From Microbulbifer sp. SAOS-129_SWC (lineage in GTDB: Bacteria; Pseudomonadota; Gammaproteobacteria; Pseudomonadales; Cellvibrionaceae), in the NCBI RefSeq assembly GCF_039696035.1, contig NZ_CP155567.1, positions 4,025,001 through 4,089,000 of the forward strand: a stretch of 64,000 nt of DNA, in the 5' to 3' direction. Shown piece by piece: positions 45,632 through 54,458 of the stretch. The stretch's first letter is position 1, and each line of letters opens with the position of its first letter. The notes beneath the pieces are model-generated. The model saw only the letters and a program-made list of their open reading frames with translations. It ran no database searches and had not been told where the DNA came from. Position numbers and translations under genes: made by a program.

Positions 45632-46159
45632 TTAGTGATCCATCGTCAGATGGTCTTCCAGCAGCTGGCTTTCGCGCTCCGCCTTACGTGTGACGTAAGT
45701 ATTTGCAAACACACCGGACAGTGCCGCCACCATACCTGCCATTGTAGGAATGGTGGCCATGGATACACCACTGGCCATTTGCTTGGCGTCACCGCCACCG
45801 GTAATCGCGAGAACCTCGAACACGTTGATCATGCCCCAGACGGTACCCAGAAGCCCGAACAGGGGCGCCAGGGATACACAAGCCTGAATCATGTCCAAAT
45901 TGCTGTTGATCTTCTCGGATACCCGGGAAATCAGCGCGTAGCGGATCTGGTGGGCGTTCCAGGATTTGCGCTCGGAGCGCTTCTCCCATTGATCCACAGC
46001 CGTCTGGACATCGCCCTTCATCGACTTGTGGAAATAGAACACCCGTTCAAAGATCAGCGTCCACATAAAGAAGGTCAGGCCGGCGATCAGAAAAAGTACT
46101 GGCCCGCCCGACGCCATAAAGGCGTTGACGGCGGCCCATGCGTCATTTAATGCGTGCAT
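45632..46159 (-). CDS. exbB: MotA/TolQ/ExbB proton-channel protein (ExbB2)
   Basis: 175 residues, three TM helices. V-S-L-A-P-L-F-G-L-L-G-T-V-W-G-M-I is the ExbB/TolQ signature, and A-T-I-P-T-M-A-G-M-V-A-A-L-S-G-V-F forms the last helix. AGGAGG precedes the ATG. Smaller than canonical ExbB; the paired TtpC upstream has the long periplasmic part. Confidence 0.92.
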   Translation of the reverse strand: MHALNDAWAAVNAFMASGGPVLFLIAGLTFFMWTLIFERVFYFHKSMKGDVQTAVDQWEKRSERKSWNAHQIRYALISRVSEKINSNLDMIQACVSLAPLFGLLGTVWGMINVFEVLAITGGGDAKQMASGVSMATIPTMAGMVAALSGVFANTYVTRKAERESQLLEDHLTMDH

Positions 46160-46173
46160 GTTGCCGCCTCCTC

Positions 46174-47541
46174 TTATTTACGCTCGGCGTTTTCCGCCAC
46201 GATACCAGTGCTCTGCTCATCCAGGATGTGCAGGATGCGCTTGGCACGGCCGTTAACGATGGTGTGCATCAGCACGGTCGGAATCGCTACAACCAGACCC
46301 AGTACGGTGGTTACCAGGGCGCCGGAAATACCGCCAGCCATCGCTTTCGGGTCACCAGCACCAAAGATGGTGATAGCCTGGAAGGTTACGATCATACCGA
46401 CAACGGTACCCAGCAGACCCAGCAGCGGGGCGACCATGGAGATGATCTTCAGCAGGTTCAGGCCGGACTCGATGGCCGGGCGCTCTTTCAGCACCGCTTC
46501 TTCCATCTTCAGTTCCAGAGTCTCGCCGTCGACACCCTTGTTCTCATCGGCCACAGCCAGAACACGACCCAGCGGGTTGTTGGTGTTCGGGGTCTCGGAG
46601 CGCAGCTGCGCGTTAACGCGGGCACTAACACCGGACAGCACGATCAGACGCCAGATAGCCAGCAGCATGGCGACAACACCTACCGCGGAGATGATGTAAC
46701 CAACCGGGCCACCCTGGTGCCAGCGCTCAACAATGCTCGGGCTGTTGATCATGGCCTTCAGGTAAGAACCGCCAGTCGGGCCAGTCGGGTCGATACCCAC
46801 CGGGCTGAAACCGGAAGTGGCAGTCTGCAGGTCTGCAGCCATGCTCTGGTACTTGCTGTCGGGCTGACGGATCAGCTCGGCCATTTTGTTGCCGTCGGTC
46901 ATTTCCAGGTACTTGCCGTTGGAAACCAGGTTGAAGTTACCAATACGGACCACTTCCTGTTCGGCTTGCTCGCCGTTCGGCTTGATCACGGTACCGGTGA
47001 ACTTGACCACTTTGCCGTCTTCGACGATTTCACGCTGCAGCTCGTACCACAGACGCTCGATCTCATCGATGGTCGGCAGCTTGGTCTGGGAGTTCATTTT
47101 CCCGATCAGCTTGTCGAGGAACTCGGTGCGGCCAGGATACTGAGCGGACACCAGAGAGCTCTGCAGGTTGGCGCGCAGGTCGCCAGCGGTGGAGGTCAGG
47201 TGACCGAACAGCTCTTTCAAGGAGCCCATGCGCTCGTCCAGCTGCTTGCGCTTCTGCTGAACCGCAACTTCCTGCTCCTGGTACTTCTTCTCGAGCTCTG
47301 CGGAACGGGCCTCTTCGGACGCGCGGGTGTTCTGCGCCTTGGTCAGCAGGGCCTGCTGATTGGCCTTCTGACGGCGGAACTCCGCTTCGCGCTGGCGGTG
47401 CTCTTTGGTTTCAGCGATCTTGGACTGCTGAACCATCTTCAGCAGCTGATCCAGAGAAGTGGCTTTCTCTTCCGCAACGGCGCCGGCACTGATCAGGCCA
47501 GCCGCTGCTACTGCGATTAGGCGTTTGGCGATAGTTTTCAT
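46174..47541 (-). CDS. TtpC-type MotA/TolQ/ExbB protein
   Basis: 455 residues. Signal peptide, then a long coiled-coil rich periplasmic region (R-Q-R-E-A-E-F-R-R-Q-K-A; L-E-K-K-Y-Q-E-Q) to about residue 260, followed by an ExbB-like membrane domain with S-M-V-A-P-L-L-G-L-L-G-T-V-V-G-M-I. This is the layout of TtpC, the fourth component of Vibrio TonB2 systems. ATG overlaps the DUF3450 stop (ATGA), and GGAGG precedes it. Confidence 0.9.
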   Translation of the reverse strand: MKTIAKRLIAVAAAGLISAGAVAEEKATSLDQLLKMVQQSKIAETKEHRQREAEFRRQKANQQALLTKAQNTRASEEARSAELEKKYQEQEVAVQQKRKQLDERMGSLKELFGHLTSTAGDLRANLQSSLVSAQYPGRTEFLDKLIGKMNSQTKLPTIDEIERLWYELQREIVEDGKVVKFTGTVIKPNGEQAEQEVVRIGNFNLVSNGKYLEMTDGNKMAELIRQPDSKYQSMAADLQTATSGFSPVGIDPTGPTGGSYLKAMINSPSIVERWHQGGPVGYIISAVGVVAMLLAIWRLIVLSGVSARVNAQLRSETPNTNNPLGRVLAVADENKGVDGETLELKMEEAVLKERPAIESGLNLLKIISMVAPLLGLLGTVVGMIVTFQAITIFGAGDPKAMAGGISGALVTTVLGLVVAIPTVLMHTIVNGRAKRILHILDEQSTGIVAENAERK

Positions 47542-48320
47542 TGCGCTGCCTCCGGAGCCGCAATCGGCATGGTCATAATGTCGGTGCTAGCCTGCTTCTT
47601 GGCGATCTTCAGGCCGTTCATGATGGCACGACGGTATTCGCCGGCATCGATCTCAACCCAGGCACGCTTTTCTTTGTCGTAGGCCAGGGAGATCTTGGAA
47701 TCGGTGGTCTGAGCCAGCAGGGCGATACGGCCGATCTGCAGTACGTTGACTTCGCGATCGGTGCCATTCACGTTCAGAGTGTCACCGTAGCTGGTGATCT
47801 TGCGCGCGTATTCGGCTTCGAAGTTGTACAGCTCCAGAACCTCGCGGAATTTCTCCGCAACGTTCACGTCAGAGCGGTCCATATCCTTCTTCACGTGCTC
47901 GAGGTTGCTCATGCGCTCGTCCAGCTGGAAGGGTGCGTCCAGCTTGATGAACTGCTCCAGGCTGTCCAGCATTTTCAGGATCAGCGGCTGGATCTGGCGC
48001 TCGATAACAGTGACGTTTTCGATGGATTCGTTCAGGTCCTTGATCACGGCCAGCTGGTTTGCCAGCTGCTTCTCAAGCTGGCGATTGTAAACGCGCAGGC
48101 CATCGATTTGCTTGTTAACTACTTTGAAATCCTGCAGCAGACCGCCAGTTTCTTCGGCGATCTTGTCGATGCGCTTCTGAGACGACTGGGCAGCAGTGGT
48201 TTTTTGCTGCTCGACGGCGAGGACGTTATTGAGAGTATCCGCAGTGGCTACGCTGCCGTACAGTGCGCCGGCAGACAGCGCAGTGGTCAGCGCCACAGCC
48301 ATGAATCGCTTGGTTTTCAT
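47538..48320 (-). CDS. DUF3450 periplasmic coiled-coil protein
   Basis: 260 residues from ATG 48320. Signal peptide (A-V-A-L-T-T-A-L-S-A-G-A-L-Y-G), then a long coiled coil (K-Q-I-D-G-L-R-V-Y-N-R-Q-L-E-K-Q) and a C-terminal domain. DUF3450 is the standard first gene of TonB2 operons. The ribosome site is only a G-rich run (GGGG). Precise role unknown; presumably a periplasmic partner of TtpC. Confidence 0.88.
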   Translation of the reverse strand: MKTKRFMAVALTTALSAGALYGSVATADTLNNVLAVEQQKTTAAQSSQKRIDKIAEETGGLLQDFKVVNKQIDGLRVYNRQLEKQLANQLAVIKDLNESIENVTVIERQIQPLILKMLDSLEQFIKLDAPFQLDERMSNLEHVKKDMDRSDVNVAEKFREVLELYNFEAEYARKITSYGDTLNVNGTDREVNVLQIGRIALLAQTTDSKISLAYDKEKRAWVEIDAGEYRRAIMNGLKIAKKQASTDIMTMPIAAPEAAQ

Positions 48321-48419
48321 TAGACCCCCCAGTGGGTTCAATATTTCACAACATGGTCGCGATGAGTTAGCTGCCACAACGCGGTTTCGATTTGGTGTGA
48401 AGACAGCTAAGAGCCGCAC

Positions 48420-48447
48420 ATTGTAAACAGCCGATTTGATTATTCAA
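48420..48447 (-). promoter_or_regulatory. promoter of the DUF3450-TonB2 operon
   Basis: Minus strand TTGAAT (48442-48447), 16-bp spacer, TACAAT (48420-48425), about 100 bases upstream of the first ATG. This is the best sigma-70 match in the region. Confidence 0.6.
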
Positions 48448-48448
48448 A

Positions 48449-48469
48449 TGTCGATTGACAGTATCGACA
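48449..48469. promoter_or_regulatory. dyad directly upstream of the TonB2 promoter
   Basis: TGTCGAT (48449-48455) and ATCGACA (48463-48469) form a dyad with a 7-nt centre, adjoining the -35 box. A candidate operator or activator site; it is not a Fur box. Confidence 0.45.
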
Positions 48470-48593
48470 GCGGTGTGTAGCACGGTAACAAATGGGTAAC
48501 AAAATCGGGTGCCATGCACACATTCGCGACACTATTTACGCTGTGGGCGATGAGTGAATTTACCAGCAAGAACACAAATCGATCAAACTGATT

Positions 48594-49109
48594 TTATTTT
48601 GACCTGTCGTACTGGACTATGCAGTAGTTGTATTCATCCCTGTCCGACGCCGGGTAACACTCGCGCGAAGTCTCGCTCCAGTTTTCATCCAGCGCCGGGA
48701 AGAAAGCGTCGCCCTCGACTTCGGCATCCACCTCGGTCAGGTACAGACGCGCAGCCAGCGGCAGCGCCTGGCGATAAATCTGCCCGCCACCGATCACCAT
48801 GATCTCGGTGATGCCGGTGCCCGCCGCCGAGCGCCGGGCCATTTCCACGGCGGCCTCCAGAGACGACGCACAGGTTACCCCATCGGCGCGCCAATGGGGA
48901 TTGCGCGTGATCACAATATTCTCGCGTCCCGGCAGCGGGCGGCCGATGGACTCGAAAGTGTGGCGCCCCATAAGCACAGGTTTCCCCAAAGTGGTGCGCT
49001 TGAAGAACTTTAGATCGCCGGAAATGCGCCACGGCAGGCCATTGTCGCGGCCGATTGCACCATTGCGGGCCACGGCCGCGATCAGGGCAATGGGAGTGTC
49101 TTGCTTCAT
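48594..49109 (-). CDS. folA: dihydrofolate reductase
   Basis: NADPH-dependent reduction of dihydrofolate, needed after thymidylate synthase. 171 residues. A-A-V-A-R-N-G-A-I-G-R-D-N-G-L-P-W at the N terminus, catalytic Asp in S-G-D-L-K-F-F-K, T-L-G-K-P-V-L-M-G-R-H-T-F-E-S-I-G-R-P-L-P-G-R, and V-I-G-G-G-Q-I-Y. ATG directly abuts the thyA stop, so the two are coupled. Confidence 0.96.
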   Translation of the reverse strand: MKQDTPIALIAAVARNGAIGRDNGLPWRISGDLKFFKRTTLGKPVLMGRHTFESIGRPLPGRENIVITRNPHWRADGVTCASSLEAAVEMARRSAAGTGITEIMVIGGGQIYRQALPLAARLYLTEVDAEVEGDAFFPALDENWSETSRECYPASDRDEYNYCIVQYDRSK

Positions 49110-49943
49110 TTATACAGCCACCGGTGCGGGGATATGCGGATGGGCCTGGTAGCCGCGCAGCTCGAAATCCTCGAAGCGGAACGCAAACAGGTCGGAGACT
49201 TCCGGGTTCAGGTGCATCTGCGGCAGCGGCAATGGCTCGCGGGACAGCTGCTCCTCCACCTGTTCCATATGGTTGGAGTACAGGTGGGCGTCGCCGAAGG
49301 TGTGGATAAAGTCCCCCGGCTCGAGGCCGCACACCTGTGCCAGCATCAACGTGAGCAGGCTGTAGGAGGCGATATTGAACGGTACGCCGAGGAAGATATC
49401 CGCACTGCGCTGGTACAGCTGGCAGGACAGCTTGCCGTCGGCCACATAGAACTGGAACAGCGCGTGGCAGGGCGCCAGCGCCATGCGCCCGGCGGCGGCG
49501 TTGTCCGCCGGCGATACGCCCTCGTCGGGCAGGTCGGCGGGATTCCAGGCGCTGATAATCAGGCGGCGCGAATCCGGGCGGGTCTTCAGCTGCTCGACAA
49601 GCTGGCTGATCTGGTCGATATGACGACCGCCCGGCGCCGGCCAGGAACGCCACTGATAGCCGTATACCGGCCCCAGGTCACCGTTGTCATCGGCCCACTC
49701 ATCCCAGATGCGCACACCGTTTTCCTTCAGGTAGGCGATATTGGTATCGCCCTTCAGGAACCACAGCAGCTCGTGCACGATCGAGCGCAGGTGGCACTTT
49801 TTGGTCGTGATCAGCGGGAAGCCGGCGGCCAGGTCGAAGCGCATCTGGTAGCCGAACACGCTCAGGGTGCCGGTGCCGGTGCGGTCGCTCTTGCGGGTGC
49901 CGTTGTCGCGCACGTGGCGCATCAGGTCGAGGTATTGCTTCAT
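49110..49943 (-). CDS. thyA: thymidylate synthase
   Basis: dUMP to dTMP with methylene-tetrahydrofolate. 277 residues against 264 in E. coli. Catalytic Cys159 lies in [11 protein letters not shown]; folate and dUMP motifs R-T-G-T-G-T and D-A-H-L-Y-S-N-H are intact. The extra 13 residues sit at about 140-152 (rich in Ala, Asp, Gly) just before the catalytic loop. Sits directly after lgt with no gap. Confidence 0.96.
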   Translation of the reverse strand: MKQYLDLMRHVRDNGTRKSDRTGTGTLSVFGYQMRFDLAAGFPLITTKKCHLRSIVHELLWFLKGDTNIAYLKENGVRIWDEWADDNGDLGPVYGYQWRSWPAPGGRHIDQISQLVEQLKTRPDSRRLIISAWNPADLPDEGVSPADNAAAGRMALAPCHALFQFYVADGKLSCQLYQRSADIFLGVPFNIASYSLLTLMLAQVCGLEPGDFIHTFGDAHLYSNHMEQVEEQLSREPLPLPQMHLNPEVSDLFAFRFEDFELRGYQAHPHIPAPVAV

Positions 49944-50831
49944 TTAACGCACCCCACTCTTCGCCTGTTTTTTCGACTGTTCTGCCGCGGCGTCACCGCC
50001 GCGCCCCTTGGGCAGCGGCTGGGTGCGGTAGCTCCACACCAGGATGGCGATACCGGCAGCGATCATTGGCAGGCACAGCTCCTGGCCGCGGGTCATCCAG
50101 CCGAACCACTCATAGCCGATCTGCGCGTCCGGCTGGCGCACGAACTCCACAGAGAAGCGGAAAATGCCGTACAACAGCAGGAACAGGCCACCCACCGCCA
50201 GCCGCGGACGCGGCTTGCGCGAGAACCACCAGAGCGCGCAGAACAGTACCAGGCCCTCGAGGGTCGCCTGGTACAGCTGCGACGGGTGGCGCACCAGCTG
50301 CTCGGGATCCCGCGGGAACACCATGCCCCAGGGCACATCGGTGGGCCGCCCCCACAGTTCGCCGCCGATAAAGTTGCCGATACGCCCCAGGCCGAGGCCA
50401 ATGGGCACCAGTGGCGCGACAAAATCGATCAGTGCCGGGAAGGTAGTGCCGACCTTGCGCGCGTACACGGCTGCCGCCACCATGACCCCGACCAGGCCGC
50501 CGTGGAAGCTCATGCCGCCCTCCCATACGCGCAACAGCGACAGCGGCTCCGCCACCAGTTGCGGGAAGTCGTAGAAGAACATGTAGCCGAGACGCCCGCC
50601 CACGACCACACCGATGGCGCAGTAGAGAATCATATCCTCCACCTCGGACTTGATCACCGGCGACCAGGGCTTGGCCGCGCGCCGCAGCGCGAGCCGCCAG
50701 GCAGCCAGGAAGCCCAGCAGGTACATAATCCCGTACCAGTGGATCTGCGGGTGGACCACCTTGTCGATAAACGGGATGGTATAGGTCCCTAGATCAATCG
50801 CCACGGGGTCGATTTGCGGGTATGTCAGCAT
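49944..50831 (-). CDS. lgt: prolipoprotein diacylglyceryl transferase
   Basis: Inner-membrane enzyme that attaches diacylglycerol to lipobox Cys. 295 residues from ATG 50831; the GTG nine codons earlier is an alternative. Seven-TM layout, H-G-G-L in M-S-F-H-G-G-L-V-G, and signature [14 protein letters not shown]. The C-terminal tail is basic and Gly-rich. First gene of lgt-thyA-folA, an arrangement common in gammaproteobacteria. Confidence 0.95.
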   Translation of the reverse strand: MLTYPQIDPVAIDLGTYTIPFIDKVVHPQIHWYGIMYLLGFLAAWRLALRRAAKPWSPVIKSEVEDMILYCAIGVVVGGRLGYMFFYDFPQLVAEPLSLLRVWEGGMSFHGGLVGVMVAAAVYARKVGTTFPALIDFVAPLVPIGLGLGRIGNFIGGELWGRPTDVPWGMVFPRDPEQLVRHPSQLYQATLEGLVLFCALWWFSRKPRPRLAVGGLFLLLYGIFRFSVEFVRQPDAQIGYEWFGWMTRGQELCLPMIAAGIAILVWSYRTQPLPKGRGGDAAAEQSKKQAKSGVR

Positions 50832-51105
50832 AAAAAATTCACAACAGTTGGTGAGCACAGTTTATTAAGGCGGCGCCAAAATAGAGCACAAACACGCTAT
50901 TTTGATGTCGCCCGAGCAATTCGGGTACTGGCGAATAATCGCCCCGCCCCGAACGCGTGCACCGGCCGCAATCGACCTTGGCCCAGATTGCGGCCGGGTT
51001 ACTATAAGGCACAGGAGTTTACCAGTTTCCACGGCCCGGGGTGACCGGCTGCGCCACTTCGCGGGTCGCACCGGCCTTTGGCCGCCAAATAAGTGACCAT
51101 CGAAT

Positions 51106-51921
51106 ATGTGCCTGGTTCTATTCGCTTACCGCAGCCACCCACTTTACCCACTGCTGCTGATCGCCAACCGCGACGAGTTCTACCGGCGCGCCAGCGCCCC
51201 CGCCGCGCCCTGGCCCGGTGAAAACTTGGTAGCCGGGCGTGATCTGGAGGGCGGTGGTACCTGGGCCGGCATTGCCCGCGGCCGTGCGGCGGCCGTCACC
51301 AACGTGCGCGAACCCGGTCGGCCGGAGCCACATCTGGCGCTGTCGCGCGGCGACATCCCGCGCGACTTTCTCACCGGCGAATCCACCCCGGAAGACTATG
51401 CCGCCGGCCTGGACGGCCCGCGCTACCGCGGCTTCAATACGCTGCTGTTCCAGCTCGGCGCCGAGCGCGAACTGGTGTGCGCCGGCAACCGCCACCGCCC
51501 CTTCACTGTCGAGCCCGGTATCCATGGGATCTCCAACGGTGCCCCGGACGCGCCCTGGCCCAAAGTGCGCAGAGGCCGCGAGGGCCTGGCGCAGCTGTTG
51601 CGCGACGCCGGCGAGCAGATCGACGAGCGCGGTTTCGTGCTGCCGGCCCTGGCGCTGCTGCGCGACGACCGCCCCGCCCCCGCCGCCGACCTGCCGCACA
51701 CCGGTGTCAGCGCGGCACTGGAGCTGGCGCTGTCGCCGCTGTTTATCCACATCGAGCCCGAAGACTTTGCCCAGGCATCCACCGCCGACCAGCCCGGCGG
51801 TTACGGCACCCGCGCCAGCACCGTGATCGCCGTGGACCACCGCGGCCGCAGCCAGCTGTGGGAACAAAGCTACCACCGCGGCCGCGCGAACGGACCGCTG
51901 CGTCATTTCACGCTCGCTTGA
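51106..51921 (+). CDS. NRDE (TANGO2-like) protein
   Basis: 271 residues. Begins M-C-L-V-L-F-A-Y and has I-A-N-R-D-E-F (the NRDE motif), G-G-T-W-A-G-I, A-V-T-N-V-R and G-I-S-N-G. Cys2 would become the N-terminal nucleophile after Met removal, as in Ntn-type hydrolases. The family occurs in bacteria and eukaryotes (TANGO2) and its biochemical role is unsettled. Confidence 0.88.
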   Translation: MCLVLFAYRSHPLYPLLLIANRDEFYRRASAPAAPWPGENLVAGRDLEGGGTWAGIARGRAAAVTNVREPGRPEPHLALSRGDIPRDFLTGESTPEDYAAGLDGPRYRGFNTLLFQLGAERELVCAGNRHRPFTVEPGIHGISNGAPDAPWPKVRRGREGLAQLLRDAGEQIDERGFVLPALALLRDDRPAPAADLPHTGVSAALELALSPLFIHIEPEDFAQASTADQPGGYGTRASTVIAVDHRGRSQLWEQSYHRGRANGPLRHFTLA

Positions 51922-52255
51922 GGCCCGCCTCCGCGAACAGCAGCACCCCCAGCAGCCCCCCCCGGTCACAGATTTTTCCCCCGCGTAAGGTCAAATGAAA
52001 TCTACGCCAAGCAAAATTTGCATTTGTTGCCATACTTAATTTCACAGACAGGCATTGGTTGAGTTACGCGCAAGGTGACCGCCACCGCCGTCTATATAAG
52101 GAAGGTCGCGCGGGACGCATGACACAGGTGAGCCGTCGATAGATTCGACGAACAACAGGATCGGCTCGCCGCAGGTTGGGAAGGTATGAACGATCTGGCG
52201 TCCGGCAACAGGCCACTGATGGCAAACCGGGCCCCTGCAGTATCGCTGAGGTACC
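51922..52255 (+). promoter_or_regulatory. structured leader region upstream of the first L,D-transpeptidase
   Basis: 334 bases. AT-rich promoter-like segment around 51995-52045 (TTGCAT then TACTTAAT, short spacing). Downstream, GGTGAGCCG (52127-52135) can pair with CGGCTCGCC (52162-52170, one G-U), enclosing a perfect CGTCGA/TCGACG stem (52134-52139 with 52145-52150). GAGG precedes the ATG at 52256. No gene is supported in this stretch. Confidence 0.4.
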
Positions 52256-54226
52256 ATGTCTTATTTCAACCCTGAGCGCCGCAAACGCAAATCTCTGCTG
52301 CCGCTACTGCTGCTCGGCAGCCTGTGTGTGTTTGCCCTCTACTACGCCTTTAGTGCCAACCAGAAAACCGTACCGGTGCTGCCGGAAAACGCCGTGCGCC
52401 CGCACCTGGTACGCTGGCTGGAGAAAGCCCCGGAAAGCTGGCCGGCCCAGGACCCGATATTCAACCCGGCCGCGGTACGCCGCATCTACGAGCGCACCGA
52501 CTACCGGCTGCTGTGGTTCGACAATTACAGCCTCAGCGACACCGCCAACGACCTGCTCAAGCAGCTCACCGCTTCCAGCTCCGGCAACCCCAGCAGCATG
52601 GTCGACTACCGCTACCACCTCGGCTACTTCGACCGCACCCTGCGCGACACGCCGCAAAAGTTGCAGATGGCCGCCGTGCTCGACGTGCTGCTGACCGACG
52701 CGTTCGTGTCCTACGCCCGCGACACCCAGCTCGACAAGCTGAACCCGAAAAGCCGACCGCGCCGCAACATCACCCCGGTCAACGGCGCGGAAGGCGGCTT
52801 CCAGCTGGTGGGTTTGATCGCCGCGCGCCAGGGCAGTGAACCCAGCGGCCGGCGCTACTTCCGCGGATACACCCGCGGTGCCGACAGCGAAAAATATTCC
52901 GATTCCTACCAGCGCGAGGGGCGCGCAAGCCGCGAGCAGATCGACCGTTCGCGCCACTACTCCAGCTCCAGCAACATCCGCTACAACCGCCCCACCTACA
53001 ACAACGGCTACAGCGCCGGCCGCACCAGCAATGAGCGCTTCGCCGCCGGCGGCCTGCCGCCACGCAATGCCCAGCGCGACTACCGCCACAGCAACGGGCT
53101 GCCGCCCATCGTGCGCGCGGGTGCCAGCGAAAACAGCGAGGGCCCCTACATCGAAGAGTACCGGCGCTTCGGCGGTGAGGCCGCGGCGCTGCGCAGTGAA
53201 CTGGCACGCATGCGCCAGATCGCCGCTAGTGGCATGTGGCGCCCGCTGCCACCGGGGCCGGCGATGACCATCGGTGCCAAGCACCCCCATGTCGCGTTGC
53301 TGCGCAATATGCTGGCCCTGTACGGCGATTACCGCAGTTACAGCGGCGAGTACAACAGCGACAAGTTCGACCGGCGCCTGCACGACGCGGTGATCCGCTT
53401 CCAGACCCGCCACGGCCTCAAACCGGACGGTATCGTCGGTCGCGCGACCCGCCAGCGCCTGAACCTGTCGCCGACCGCGCGCGCGCAGATCATCGAGAGC
53501 AATATCCGCCGCCGCGAACAATTGCCCACAGAACTGGGCAGCCGCTTCATCCAGGTCAATGTGCCCGAATACAAGCTGCACTACGTGGAAAACGGTATCG
53601 AGAAACTGACCATGAACGTGGTCGTGGGCAAGAAAAAACACGCGACCCCGGAAATCACCACCCGCGTCAGCAAGGTGATCTTCAACCCGACCTGGACGGT
53701 GCCGCGCAGCATCCTGGTCAACGAACTGCTGCCCAAGGCGCGCGCCAATCCCAGCGGCATGCAGGACATGGGTTACCGGGTCGTCAACGCCAGCGGCGAG
53801 AACCTGCCGCTGACGCCGAAAAACCTGTCCGCCGCCGGCGCCGGCTCTTACCTGATGCGCCAGATGGGCGGCGAAGACAACATCCTCGGCCGGGTCAAGT
53901 TCGAGATTCCCAACAAGTACGATGTCTATCTGCACGATACCCGCGCGCGCACCCTGTTCACCCTCACCAACCGCGACTACAGCCACGGTTGCATCCGCCT
54001 GCAGAGCCCCCGCCACCTGGCCGAGGCACTGCTGCGGCCCCAGGGCGACTGGGACCAGTGGCGCATCGACGACCTGATCGCCGGCGGCGACACCACCGAG
54101 GTCAAGATGGAGGAGCGGGTACCGGTCTACATCACCTACTGGACCGCCTGGGTGGACGGCGAGGGACGCCTCAATTTCCGCCCGGATATCTATGACAAGG
54201 ACGGCCTGATGGCCAACCAGCGGTAA
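52256..54226 (+). CDS. ycbB: murein L,D-transpeptidase, LdtD (YcbB) type
   Basis: 656 residues. Forms 3-3 crosslinks in peptidoglycan. N-terminal TM helix at about 14-35, a scaffold region like E. coli YcbB, a peptidoglycan-binding module (D-A-V-I-R-F-Q-T-R-H-G-L-K-P-D-G-I-V-G near 375-395), then a YkuD catalytic domain with Cys579 in Y-S-H-G-C-I-R-L. Between the scaffold and the binding module is a long Ser/Tyr/Arg/Asn/Gly-rich segment (about 195-305) of low complexity. First of three adjacent paralogs. Confidence 0.92.
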   Translation: MSYFNPERRKRKSLLPLLLLGSLCVFALYYAFSANQKTVPVLPENAVRPHLVRWLEKAPESWPAQDPIFNPAAVRRIYERTDYRLLWFDNYSLSDTANDLLKQLTASSSGNPSSMVDYRYHLGYFDRTLRDTPQKLQMAAVLDVLLTDAFVSYARDTQLDKLNPKSRPRRNITPVNGAEGGFQLVGLIAARQGSEPSGRRYFRGYTRGADSEKYSDSYQREGRASREQIDRSRHYSSSSNIRYNRPTYNNGYSAGRTSNERFAAGGLPPRNAQRDYRHSNGLPPIVRAGASENSEGPYIEEYRRFGGEAAALRSELARMRQIAASGMWRPLPPGPAMTIGAKHPHVALLRNMLALYGDYRSYSGEYNSDKFDRRLHDAVIRFQTRHGLKPDGIVGRATRQRLNLSPTARAQIIESNIRRREQLPTELGSRFIQVNVPEYKLHYVENGIEKLTMNVVVGKKKHATPEITTRVSKVIFNPTWTVPRSILVNELLPKARANPSGMQDMGYRVVNASGENLPLTPKNLSAAGAGSYLMRQMGGEDNILGRVKFEIPNKYDVYLHDTRARTLFTLTNRDYSHGCIRLQSPRHLAEALLRPQGDWDQWRIDDLIAGGDTTEVKMEERVPVYITYWTAWVDGEGRLNFRPDIYDKDGLMANQR

Positions 54227-54236
54227 TCGTTCACCG

Positions 54237-54272
54237 GCAGTCAAACAGCCCCATCGCCGACTGTTTGATTGC
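54237..54272 (+). terminator. hairpin between first and second L,D-transpeptidase
   Basis: GCAGTCAAACAG (54237-54248) pairs with CTGTTTGATTGC (54261-54272) with one G-U. Eleven bases after the stop. No clear T-run follows, so attenuation rather than full termination is possible. Confidence 0.45.
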
Positions 54273-54458
54273 CGCCCCGGCTGCAGTCGCCCACTTCAGC
54301 CACATTCCCGAGCCTGCCGCAGTGCCGGCTCGGGCGCGCCGACGTTGTCTATATTGCGCATTATTCCCCAACGGTATTTGGGTATCCCCGGTCACAAGTT
54401 ACCAATGTGAGCACGGCTCTCAGTCCATACGCGACTCACCGGCTTGCAGGGGTACACC

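Noticed and set aside
52100..52200. Possible c-di-GMP (GEMM) riboswitch, because GGGACGCA occurs at 52112-52119
   Set aside because: The flanking stems and tetraloop-receptor parts of GEMM-I are not present in the right order.
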